Assembly (NCBI RefSeq): GCF_026343295.1
Contig: NZ_JAPELY010000001.1
Span: 1,922,001 to 1,986,000 of the forward strand
DNA: 64,000 bases
Direction: 5' to 3'
Source: Streptomyces sp. NBC_00083
GTDB taxonomy: Bacteria; Actinomycetota; Actinomycetes; Streptomycetales; Streptomycetaceae
Position numbers and translations under genes: made by a program. Within the stretch, counting starts at the first letter, position 1. Every line of letters begins with the position of its first letter. Positions 54,169-62,261 of this stretch are shown piece by piece. The notes under the pieces were generated by a model, which made no database searches, was not told the DNA's origin, and saw nothing but the letters and a program-made list of their open reading frames with translations.

Positions 54169-55164
54169 ATGCGCGCCAACGTTGACCGAAGCCGGCTGGA
54201 CCGCACGGTGTACGGGCTGATCCACCGCAATCCCGGCTGGGGCACGGAAGAGGTCTCCTCCGGTGCGGACTGCTCGCCCGCCGAGGTGGAAGAGGCCTGC
54301 GACCGGCTGCTCGCCACCGGCCTCCTCAGCCCCGCGCCCACCGCCCGGTGCGGATTCGCGACCGTCGAGCCGGAAGCCGCCCTCACCCGCCTGTTCACCT
54401 CCGAGGAACGACAGGCCGCCGCCCACGCCGAACGGATGGCGCGGATCAGATCCGACATAGCCGCCCTCACCGTGCACTTCGCGGACCTGCGCAACGAACG
54501 GCGCGCCCCGGTCGAGGTGGAGACCCTGGCCACGCCCGCCCTGGTCAATTCCTTCCTGGAGGACGCGGGCAGCATGGTGCGCAGCCGCATGAGGTCGATG
54601 CACCCGGGCGGGCCGCCGCCCGAGGACGTCATCGACGAGATGCTGCTCCGCGACAAGGAGATGGCGGGCCGCAACATCGAGGTCGAGGTCCTCTACCAGC
54701 GCCGCGCCGCCGAAGTCCCGTACGTGGCCGCCTACTTGATGGACGCGGCCCGCCGGGGCCGGGAGGCCCGCACCGCGGAGTTCCTGCCCATCCGCATGAT
54801 CCTCTTCGACGACGACCTCGCGGTCCTCCCGATCAACCCCGCCGACAGCAGCGAGGGCGCGCTCGCCGTCCACGGCCGCGCCCTGATGGCCACGCTGCAC
54901 GCCTTCTACGACCACTGCTGGCACAACGCCACGCTCCCGCGCCGGCCCCAGGAGGGCCGGGCCAGCCGGCCGGCCCTCGACAGCCAGGAGCTGATCGTGG
55001 TGCGCCTGCTGGCCGACGGCGTCAAGGACGAGGTGATCGCCCGCCATCTGGGCGTCTCCTCGCGCACCCTCAGCCGTCTCATCTCGGGCCTCCTGGAGCG
55101 CCTCGGTGTCCAGACCCGCTTCCAGGCCGCGCTGCGGATCGCGGAGCTCGACCTTCTGGCGTGA
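54169..55164 (+). CDS. LuxR-type regulator with TrmB-like N-terminal helix-turn-helix
   Basis: A 331-residue regulator starting at ATG 54169 after GAGGGGG. Residues about 5-60 resemble a TrmB/winged-helix domain (VDRSRLDRTVYGLIHRNPGWGTEEVSSG ... EACDRLLATGLL); the middle reads like a ligand- or partner-binding domain, and residues about 265-325 are a LuxR helix-turn-helix (LDSQELIVVRLLADGVKDEVIARHLG, SSRTLSRLISGLLERLGV). This architecture is common for regulators inside actinomycete secondary-metabolite clusters. It closes the cluster on the right. Confidence 0.85.
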   Translation: MRANVDRSRLDRTVYGLIHRNPGWGTEEVSSGADCSPAEVEEACDRLLATGLLSPAPTARCGFATVEPEAALTRLFTSEERQAAAHAERMARIRSDIAALTVHFADLRNERRAPVEVETLATPALVNSFLEDAGSMVRSRMRSMHPGGPPPEDVIDEMLLRDKEMAGRNIEVEVLYQRRAAEVPYVAAYLMDAARRGREARTAEFLPIRMILFDDDLAVLPINPADSSEGALAVHGRALMATLHAFYDHCWHNATLPRRPQEGRASRPALDSQELIVVRLLADGVKDEVIARHLGVSSRTLSRLISGLLERLGVQTRFQAALRIAELDLLA

Positions 55165-55229
55165 CCTCGGCGGGCCGGTGGGGGGGAACGGATTTCCGGC
55201 TCGGGCCCCGGGCCGTGCAGGATGGCCCC

Positions 55230-55763
55230 ATGACCGAGATCCGCACCCCCCGCCTCCTGCTGCGCCGCTGGACCGACGACGACCTCGTCCCCATGGCGGA
55301 GATCAACGCCGACCCGGAGGTCATGCGCTGGATCGGCGACGGTTCGGTCCGTGACCTGGAGCAGACCGCCGAGAACATCGAGCGGTGGGAGGAGGAGTGG
55401 GACGACGAAGGCTTCGGGCTCTTCGCCGTCGAGCTCCTCGGCTCCGGCGAGATGATCGGCTTCACCGGTCTCTCCGTGCCGCACTTCCTGCCCGAGGCCG
55501 AGCACGAGGTGGAGATCGGCTGGCGGCTCGGCCGCCCGTTCTGGGGCCAGGGCTACGCCTCCGAGGCGGCCCACGCCGCGCTGGAGTTCGCGCTCCAGGA
55601 CCGTGGCCTCGGACGCGTCATCAGCATCTCCCGGGTGGGCAACGACGCTTCCGAGAACGTGATGCGCAAGCTCGGCATGAAGCAGGAGCGCGAGACGGTC
55701 CACCCGGCGTTCGGGCACGCCCTGAACATCCACTCCATCGACCTGAGCGAGTACGCGGCCTGA
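55230..55763 (+). CDS. GNAT acetyltransferase (RimJ/RimL type)
   Basis: A 177-residue acetyl-CoA-dependent N-acetyltransferase: MTEIRTPRLLLRRWTDDDL start, EVEIGWRLGRPFWGQGYASEAAHAAL as the acetyl-CoA loop (Q/RxxGxG/A variant GQGYAS) and GNDASENVMRKLGM near the end. It belongs to the group that acts on ribosomal proteins or small amines. It could be the first core gene after the accessory region or a cluster self-resistance gene; the sequence does not decide. Confidence 0.9.
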   Translation: MTEIRTPRLLLRRWTDDDLVPMAEINADPEVMRWIGDGSVRDLEQTAENIERWEEEWDDEGFGLFAVELLGSGEMIGFTGLSVPHFLPEAEHEVEIGWRLGRPFWGQGYASEAAHAALEFALQDRGLGRVISISRVGNDASENVMRKLGMKQERETVHPAFGHALNIHSIDLSEYAA

Positions 55764-55787
55764 CCGGGCGGGGGGCCGCGCGCCGGG

Positions 55788-56993
55788 TCAGATGAGGGCG
55801 AACTGACCCCCGGGCCCCTCCTCGTGGTGATCCAGTACGGACGCCGGGCGCCGCGCGCCGTCCGGCACGGGCAGGACACCGGCGGCCCGGAGCTCGCCGC
55901 GCGTCGTCGGCGCGGTGACGGCGTCGGCCAACTCCGCGCGCTGTGCGTCGAGTTCGCCGAGCAGGGCGAGCACGGTGATCAGTTCGAGCAGGTCCGACGT
56001 CCACTCCTGGGGCCACCCCGCCGGGCCGACCGCGGCGAGCGTGCCCGCTCGGGCGGGCTCGGTGCGCCGCTGGAACCACCATGCGAGGACCCGCACCCCG
56101 CCGGCCCGGAACTCCCAGGCCGTGGCCGGGACCGGCGAGATCCGGCCCTCCTCGCCCACGTGCAGGACCTCCTCCGCCGCGTCGTACCGCAGCTCCCGCG
56201 GCCGGGCCGGCAGCGCGGCCCGTACATACGGCCGGCGCCCTCCGGGCAGCCGCGGCCTGTCGCCCCCGCGCGCCCCGCGCGTCATGAGTGCGGTCATCCG
56301 CCGGCCCAGCGCGACCCCGGTGGACCAGAGGCCGGGGTCGCGCGGCAACGGCACCGCGCACCCCTGGGGGCCGGGCCGGGCAGCCGCCACCGTCCAGGCG
56401 AGCACATCGGGCGCGGTGACATCGCTCCCGTACGCCGTGGAGAGGAAGGCGGCCAGACCGGGCGCGAGGTTCGGTTCGAGACCGCCGGGGCGGCGGTACA
56501 GCGGGCGGATGCGGCCGGGGCGCCCGGCGGGGGAGCGGCCGTCGGGCAGCACCGCCGAGACGGACGGCGCGTCCTTCGCCCCGGCCGGCACGTACGCCTG
56601 CTCCACCACGAAGAGCTGCCGCTCGTCCGCCACCCGCCACAGCTCCGGCCGCGCGGCGTCGATGAGGCGCTGGTCCGGTATCAGCCACTGCTCGTCGAAG
56701 GGACCGCACCGGACGCGCACCGGGTCGGGGCAGGCGCCGTGCTCGCGCGCGAGCGGCCCGGTGGCGCCCGCGCGGCCGGGCAGCGCCGCGACCGAGGAGG
56801 AGAGCACCCGGGAGCGGGACGGCTCGAACAGCCGCTCCCGCTCGGCCCCTTCGGATCGTACGAGCCGGTCCCAGCGGGCGCGCAGGGTCCGCTCGTCCGG
56901 CGCCACCACCCAGTCGCGGCCCAGCCGGAGCGGGGCCACCGACCAGGGCATCAGGTCGTCGAGGAGAGGCAGGTCATCGCTCACGCCCAGCAT
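55788..56993 (-). CDS. Stand-alone type ISP restriction specificity-like protein
   Basis: A 401-residue protein resembling the C-terminal specificity domain of single-chain type ISP restriction-modification enzymes (LMPWSVAPLRLGRDWVVAP, VRCGPFDEQWLIPDQRLIDAARPELW, RPLYRRPGG, ELLELITVLALLGEL-like end). No nuclease, helicase or methyltransferase motif (no NPPY, no Walker A) is present, and no such gene is adjacent. It therefore seems to be a domain kept for DNA binding or a new role rather than an active restriction enzyme. ATG 56993 is chosen; GTG 56984 is possible. The assignment rests on recalled similarity. Confidence 0.65.
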   Translation of the reverse strand: MLGVSDDLPLLDDLMPWSVAPLRLGRDWVVAPDERTLRARWDRLVRSEGAERERLFEPSRSRVLSSSVAALPGRAGATGPLAREHGACPDPVRVRCGPFDEQWLIPDQRLIDAARPELWRVADERQLFVVEQAYVPAGAKDAPSVSAVLPDGRSPAGRPGRIRPLYRRPGGLEPNLAPGLAAFLSTAYGSDVTAPDVLAWTVAAARPGPQGCAVPLPRDPGLWSTGVALGRRMTALMTRGARGGDRPRLPGGRRPYVRAALPARPRELRYDAAEEVLHVGEEGRISPVPATAWEFRAGGVRVLAWWFQRRTEPARAGTLAAVGPAGWPQEWTSDLLELITVLALLGELDAQRAELADAVTAPTTRGELRAAGVLPVPDGARRPASVLDHHEEGPGGQFALI

Positions 56994-57007
56994 GCTAGTG
57001 AGAACCG

Positions 57008-57760
57008 TCAGCGGGCCTCGACCGTCATCGAGAACGAGAAGCGGTCGCCGCGGTAGTGGATCCGGGCGACATCGACGACCCGGCCCTTCCCGTCGTAGGT
57101 GACCCCCGTGTAGTGCAGGATCGGTGAGAGCAGCGGGACTTGGAGCAGCTCGGCGGTGACCGGGTCGGCGAGGCGGGCCTCCACGGTGTCCGTGATGCGC
57201 GCGATGTCCACCCCGACCGCGTCCCGCAGCACCTTGGTCATCGGCCAGCGCGTGAGGTCGGCGAGGTCGATCGCGGCGGCCACCTCCGGGCGGACCGCGT
57301 TCCAGGCCCAGTTGGTCGGTTCGCCGCTCTCCTCGTCGCAGCGCAGCCGACGGTAGGTGACGACCTCCGCGCACCCGGGGAAGTGCTCCGCGAGGTCGCC
57401 CGGCACCGGTTCCGTGCCGTGGCCGAGGATCGTGGTGCGCTCGCCCGACTGCTGGGCCACGATCGCGTCGATCGAGCCGAGCAGCCGGACCGGGGAGGCC
57501 CGGCGGGCGGCCGGCTCGATGAACGTGCCCCGCCGCCGGTGCCTGCTGATCAGGCCCTCCTCCTCCAGCTCCTTGAGCGCCTGGCGCATCGTGAGCACGC
57601 TCACCCCGTAGTGCGCCGCCAGCTGCTCCTCGGTGGGCAGGCGCAGCGATGCGTCGGGGGAGCGCCCCAGTATCGAGGCGCGCAGCGACTGGGACACCTG
57701 GTACCAGAGCGGGAGCTTCCGGTTCAGGAGCAGCGAGTCGGGCGCGAAGGAGGAGGTCAC
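57008..57760 (-). CDS. GntR-family regulator with UTRA domain
   Basis: A 250-residue HutC-type repressor. The winged helix is at 15-85 (PLWYQVSQSLRASILGRSPDASLRLPTEEQLAAHYG, SVLTMRQALKELEEEGLISRHRRRGTF); residues about 95-245 form the UTRA ligand domain. GTG 57760 follows a CGGAG site. It lies 23 bp downstream of hmgA on the same strand, so it is probably co-transcribed with it and may sense an aromatic-catabolism intermediate. Confidence 0.9.
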   Translation of the reverse strand: MTSSFAPDSLLLNRKLPLWYQVSQSLRASILGRSPDASLRLPTEEQLAAHYGVSVLTMRQALKELEEEGLISRHRRRGTFIEPAARRASPVRLLGSIDAIVAQQSGERTTILGHGTEPVPGDLAEHFPGCAEVVTYRRLRCDEESGEPTNWAWNAVRPEVAAAIDLADLTRWPMTKVLRDAVGVDIARITDTVEARLADPVTAELLQVPLLSPILHYTGVTYDGKGRVVDVARIHYRGDRFSFSMTVEAR

Positions 57761-57783
57761 AGGGACTCCGTATCAGGTGGTGC

Positions 57784-59109
57784 TCAGGAGCGGAAGTGGC
57801 GCTGAAGACCCTGCCACACGTCGTCGTAGCCCTGCTGGAGGTGGTCGGCGGCGGCCGCCTGCCCGGTGGCGGTGACCGGCCAGCGCGTCTCGAACATGAA
57901 GGCGAGGCCGTCGTCGATCTTCTGCGGCTTCAGCTCGGCGGCGCTCGCCCGGTCGAAGGTCTCCCGGTCGGGGCCGTGCGCCGACATCATGTTGTGCAGC
58001 GAGCCGCCGCCGGGCACGAAGCCCTCCGCTTTGGCGTCGTAGGCACCCTCGATCAGGCCCATGTACTCGCTCATCACGTTGCGGTGGAAGTAGGGCGGCC
58101 GGAAGGTGTCCTCGCCGACCAGCCAGCGCGGCGCGAACACCACGAAGTCGACGCCGGCCAGGCCCGGGGTGTCGGACGGCGAGGTGAGCACCGTGAAGAT
58201 CGACGGGTCGGGGTGGTCGTAGCTGATGGAGCCGATCACGTTGAAGGTGTGCAGGTCGTAGACGTACGGCGTGTGGCTGCCGTGCCAGGCGACCACGTCG
58301 AGCGGCGAGTGGTCGTAGGTCGCGGTCCAGAGGTTGCCGCAGAACTTGTTGACCACCTCGACGGGGCCCTCGACGTCCTCGTACGCGGCGAGCGGGGCCC
58401 GGAAGTCCCGTGCGTTGGCGAGGCCGTTGGCGCCGATCGGGCCGAGCTCGGGCAGCTCGAAGGGGCGGCCGTAGTTCTCGCAGACGTAGCCGCGGGCGCT
58501 CGCGTCGAGCAGCTCGACGCGGAAGCGCACCCCGCGCGGGATCAGCGCGACCTCGCCGGGGCGGGCCGCGAGCAGGCCCAGCTCGGTGCGGAGCAGCAGC
58601 CCGCCGCGCTCGGGGACGATCAGGAGCTCGCCGTCCGCGTCGCTGAACACCCGTGACTCCATGGAGGAGTTGGCGTGGTAGAGGTGCACGGCCATGCCGG
58701 TGCGCTGCGTCACGTCGCCGTTGCCGCCGAGCGTCCACAGACCGGCCAGCCAGTCGGTGCCGGCCGGGGGCTCGGGCAGCGGGTTCCAGCGCAGCCGGTT
58801 GGGGTCGGGCACGGACTCGCTGAAGGGCGCGGTGCGGATGCGGCCGTTGTCGGCGCGGGTGAACGGCGGGTGCGCCGCGGATGGCCGGATCCGGTAGAGC
58901 CAGGAGCGGTGGTTGGTGGCACGCGGCTCGGTGAAGGCGGAGCCGCTCAACTGCTCCGCGTAGAGGCCGAGGGGGGCGCGCTGGGGGGCGTTGCGGCCGT
59001 GCGGAAGAGCGCCGGGGACCGCTTCCGAGCTGTGCTCATTGCCGAAACCACGAGAGTAGCCGAGGCCCTCCGCGATCTTCCCCGCCTGCTCGCCGGTCGA
59101 TGTCGTCAT
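57784..59109 (-). CDS. hmgA: Homogentisate 1,2-dioxygenase
   Basis: A 441-residue ring-cleaving enzyme of tyrosine/phenylalanine breakdown (homogentisate to maleylacetoacetate). ATG 59109 follows AGGAGAG. Recognisable parts: [26 protein letters not shown] at the start, [14 protein letters not shown], and the iron-ligand region [18 protein letters not shown] with His and Glu, then [15 protein letters not shown] with the third ligand His. Full length and intact. A TetR gene starts divergently with an operator between. Confidence 0.96.
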   Translation of the reverse strand: MTTSTGEQAGKIAEGLGYSRGFGNEHSSEAVPGALPHGRNAPQRAPLGLYAEQLSGSAFTEPRATNHRSWLYRIRPSAAHPPFTRADNGRIRTAPFSESVPDPNRLRWNPLPEPPAGTDWLAGLWTLGGNGDVTQRTGMAVHLYHANSSMESRVFSDADGELLIVPERGGLLLRTELGLLAARPGEVALIPRGVRFRVELLDASARGYVCENYGRPFELPELGPIGANGLANARDFRAPLAAYEDVEGPVEVVNKFCGNLWTATYDHSPLDVVAWHGSHTPYVYDLHTFNVIGSISYDHPDPSIFTVLTSPSDTPGLAGVDFVVFAPRWLVGEDTFRPPYFHRNVMSEYMGLIEGAYDAKAEGFVPGGGSLHNMMSAHGPDRETFDRASAAELKPQKIDDGLAFMFETRWPVTATGQAAAADHLQQGYDDVWQGLQRHFRS

Positions 59110-59135
59110 CGTGCGCTCTCCTGCTCCCGTGCCGG

Positions 59136-59159
59136 AATCCTATGCTCAACCGTAGGATT
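59136..59159. promoter_or_regulatory. Operator-like inverted repeat between hmgA and tetR
   Basis: AATCCTA-N10-TAGGATT, 27 bp before hmgA and 53 bp before the divergent TetR gene. The likely binding site of that TetR protein controlling both genes. Confidence 0.7.
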
Positions 59160-59211
59160 ACGATGCGGTCGCGTCAACGGGAAAACCGGCCGCTCGGGGG
59201 ATGATGGGCGC

Positions 59212-59832
59212 GTGTCTCCTGCTCCTGACCTCCACGCCAACCTTCGCCGCGCGCCCGTGCAACAACGCAGCGCCGAGCGGCTGTCCCGGATACTCGACGC
59301 CTGCGCCGAGCTCCTCGACGAAACCGGTTACGAAGACCTCTCCACGCGCGCCGTGGCCCAGCGGGCGGGCGTGCCCATCGGCTCGGTCTACCGCTTCTTC
59401 GGCAACAAGCGCGCCATGGCCGAGGCGCTCGCCGCCCGCAACCTCGACCGCTACGCCGGAATGATCAACGCCCGCCTCGAAACGATCGAAGCGGCCGACT
59501 GGCGGGGCGCCGTCGACGCGGTCCTGGACGAGTACCTCGTCCTGAAGCAGACCGTTCCCGGGTTCAACCTGGTCGACTTCGGCGGCCCCGTGCCGGTCCC
59601 CGATCCGGACGCCGACGCCAACCACCTCCTGGCCGCCCGCCTGGCCGAGCTGCTGCCGGCCCAGTTCGGCCGCACCCTCGACGCGGACCTGCGCCGCACC
59701 ATCCTGGTCGCGGTCGAGGCGGCCGACGCCACCCTGCGTCTGGCCTTCCGCACGGACCCGCAGGGCGACCCGGGCATCGTCGCCGAGACCCGCCAGCTCC
59801 TGCACGCCTACCTCGCCCGCACCCTGGACTGA
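59212..59832 (+). CDS. TetR-family regulator divergent from hmgA
   Basis: A 206-residue repressor starting at GTG 59212. The helix-turn-helix is at about 20-65 (RLSRILDACAELLDETGYEDLSTRAVAQRAGVPIGSVYRFFGNKRAM). The C-terminal ligand domain is all-alpha. Its position beside hmgA, with a shared inverted repeat, suggests control of homogentisate catabolism, possibly with the co-transcribed GntR protein. Confidence 0.9.
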   Translation: MSPAPDLHANLRRAPVQQRSAERLSRILDACAELLDETGYEDLSTRAVAQRAGVPIGSVYRFFGNKRAMAEALAARNLDRYAGMINARLETIEAADWRGAVDAVLDEYLVLKQTVPGFNLVDFGGPVPVPDPDADANHLLAARLAELLPAQFGRTLDADLRRTILVAVEAADATLRLAFRTDPQGDPGIVAETRQLLHAYLARTLD

Positions 59833-59913
59833 CCCCGCACGGGGCCTCCCGCACATGCCTACCGGTCGGTATGCTCCGAGGGCTCGCGCGCCGTCGCCCC
59901 GGGAGGACGCACC

Positions 59914-62139
59914 ATGTCCCGCACCGCCCTGCGTATCTGTCCGCTCTGCGAAGCCACCTGCGGGCTGAGCCTCACCGTCGAGGGAGACAGGGTCACCGGC
60001 GCCCGCGGCGACGCGGACGACGTGTTCAGCCAGGGGTTCATCTGCCCCAAGGGAGCCTCCTTCGGGGAGATCGACGCCGACCCCGACCGGCTGACCGGAC
60101 CGCTCGTGCGCCGGGACGGCGTGCTGCGCGAGGCCGGCTGGGCCGAGGCCTTCGACCTGATCGCGGCCCGCGTCCGCCCGGTGATCGAGCGGTACGGGCC
60201 GAACGCGGTCGGCGTGGTCCTCGGCAACCCGAACGTCCACACCATGGCCGGCGCCCTCTACCCGCCCGCCCTGCTCGGCGCGGTGCGCACCCGCAACCTG
60301 TTCACCGCGAGCACCCTCGACCAGATGCCCAAGCACGTCTCCAGCGGGCTCCTGTTCGGCGACCCGTTCGCCATCCCCGTACCCGACCTCGACCGCGCCG
60401 GCCATCTGCTGCTCCTCGGCGCCAACCCGCTGGAGTCCAACGGCAGCCTCTGCACCGCCCCCGACTTCGCCGGAAGACTGCGGGCCCTGCGCCGCCGCGG
60501 CGGCACCCTCACCGTCGTCGACCCGCGCCGCACCCGCACCGCCAAGCTCGCCGACCGGCACGTGGCGATCCGGCCCGGCACCGACGCGCTGCTGCTCGCC
60601 TCGATCGCCCAGGTGCTCTGCGCGGAGAAGCTCACCGCGCCCGGCGACCTCGAAGCACTTACCGAGGGCCTCGACGAAGTGGCGGACGCCGTACGGGAGT
60701 TCACGCCCGAGGCGGTCGGCCCCCGGTGCGACGTGGCACCGGACACCATCCGGGCCATCGCCCGCGAACTCGCCGCAGCGCCGACCGCCGCCGTCTACGG
60801 CCGCATCGGCAGCTGCACCGTCGAGCACGGCACCCTGGCCAGCTGGCTCGTCGACGTACTGAACGTGCTGACCGGCAACCTCGACCGCCCCGGCGGCGCG
60901 CTCTTCCCGCTCTCCGCCACCGACCGCGCGCCCGGCCCCGCCGCCCCCGGCAAGGGGTTCGCGCTCGGGCGCTGGCACAGCCGCGTCGGCCACCACCCCG
61001 AGGTGAAGTCCGAACTGCCGCTCGCCGCGCTCGCCGAGGAGATCGAGACCCCGGGCGAGGGGCGGATCCGGGTGCTCATCGCCTCCGCCGCCAACCCGGT
61101 GCTCTCCGCGCCCGACGGCGACCGGCTCGACCGCGCGCTCGGCGGGCTCGACTTCATGGTCAGCATCGACCCGTACCTCAACGAGACGTCGCTGCACGCC
61201 GATGTCGTCCTGCCCCCGCCGCCGCCCTCGCAGAGCGCCCACTTCGATTTCGCGTTCAACGGCTTCGCCGTCCGCAACCAGGTCCGCTACACCCGGCCCG
61301 CGGTGCCGCTCGCCGAAGGGCGCATGGACGAGTGCGAGATCCACGCGCGCCTGGTGCTCGCGGTGGGCGGGATGCACGGCGCCGACCCGGACGCCGTCGA
61401 CACGATGATCGTCGAGCGCACCCTGGCCAAGGCCGTCGCCGACCCCCACGCGCCGGTGCACGGCCGGGACGCCGCGTCCCTCGCCGCTCGGCTCACCGGC
61501 CGCAGCGGCCCCGAGCGGCGCCTCGACCTCATGCTCAGACTCGGCCCGTACGGCGACGGCTTCGGCGCGGACCCGGACGGCCTGACCCTGGACCGCGTCC
61601 TCGCCCACCCCCACGGCATCGACCTGGGGCCGCTCCGGCCCCGCCTCGCGCAGGTGCTCAGGACCCGCAGCGGCCGGATCGAACTCCTCCCCGCCCCCAT
61701 CGCCGCCGATCTGCCCCGGCTGCGCGCCGCCCTCGACGAGCGGCCCGACGCGCTCGTCCTGGTCGGCCGGCGCCATCTGCGCTCCAACAACAGCTGGCTG
61801 CACAACATCCCCGCCCTGAGCGGCGGCTCCAACCGCTGCACCCTGCAGATCCACCCCGAGGACGCGGCCCGGCACGGCCTCGCCGACGGCGCCGACGTAC
61901 GGATCACGGCGGACGGGGGCGCGGTGGTGGCGCCGGTGGAGATCACCGACAGCGTCCGCGAGGGCGTCGTCAGCCTGCCGCACGGCTGGGGACACAGCCG
62001 GGCCGGCAGCCGGCTCGCGGTCGCCGCGGGGCGCCCCGGCGTCAACGTCAACCAGCTCCTGGACGGCTCACGGCTCGACCCCCTGTCGGGGACCTCCGTG
62101 CTCAACGGATTCCCCGTCGCTCTCACACCCCTGCCGTGA
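59914..62139 (+). CDS. Molybdopterin-dependent oxidoreductase with Fe-S motif
   Basis: A 741-residue Mo/W-bis-MGD enzyme of the DMSO-reductase superfamily. ATG 59914 follows GGGAGGA. The N-terminal 4Fe-4S motif is ICPLCEATCGLS ... FICPKG. Molybdopterin domains follow (LLLLGANPLESNGSL, TVVDPRRTRTA, LTGNLDRPGGALF), then the C-terminal dinucleotide-binding domain (LRSNNSWLHNIPALSGG, SLPHGWGHSR). There is no Tat signal, so it is cytoplasmic. The substrate is unknown; no Mo-enzyme partner subunits are adjacent. Confidence 0.92.
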   Translation: MSRTALRICPLCEATCGLSLTVEGDRVTGARGDADDVFSQGFICPKGASFGEIDADPDRLTGPLVRRDGVLREAGWAEAFDLIAARVRPVIERYGPNAVGVVLGNPNVHTMAGALYPPALLGAVRTRNLFTASTLDQMPKHVSSGLLFGDPFAIPVPDLDRAGHLLLLGANPLESNGSLCTAPDFAGRLRALRRRGGTLTVVDPRRTRTAKLADRHVAIRPGTDALLLASIAQVLCAEKLTAPGDLEALTEGLDEVADAVREFTPEAVGPRCDVAPDTIRAIARELAAAPTAAVYGRIGSCTVEHGTLASWLVDVLNVLTGNLDRPGGALFPLSATDRAPGPAAPGKGFALGRWHSRVGHHPEVKSELPLAALAEEIETPGEGRIRVLIASAANPVLSAPDGDRLDRALGGLDFMVSIDPYLNETSLHADVVLPPPPPSQSAHFDFAFNGFAVRNQVRYTRPAVPLAEGRMDECEIHARLVLAVGGMHGADPDAVDTMIVERTLAKAVADPHAPVHGRDAASLAARLTGRSGPERRLDLMLRLGPYGDGFGADPDGLTLDRVLAHPHGIDLGPLRPRLAQVLRTRSGRIELLPAPIAADLPRLRAALDERPDALVLVGRRHLRSNNSWLHNIPALSGGSNRCTLQIHPEDAARHGLADGADVRITADGGAVVAPVEITDSVREGVVSLPHGWGHSRAGSRLAVAAGRPGVNVNQLLDGSRLDPLSGTSVLNGFPVALTPLP

Positions 62140-62261
62140 CCTGGAGTTTTGCTCGTATTGCTCAGGTGTCAACGTCTTGTTAAGGAGGGAAACGGCCACC
62201 TAGCGTCATCCGGACCGCCAGCCCCTGGTGGGAGTTCAAGGGTGAACGTTAGGTGTCCTCC

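Noticed and set aside
59158..61995. 945-residue frame antisense to tetR and the molybdopterin gene
   Set aside because: Composition and lack of motifs mark it as a shadow of two real genes.
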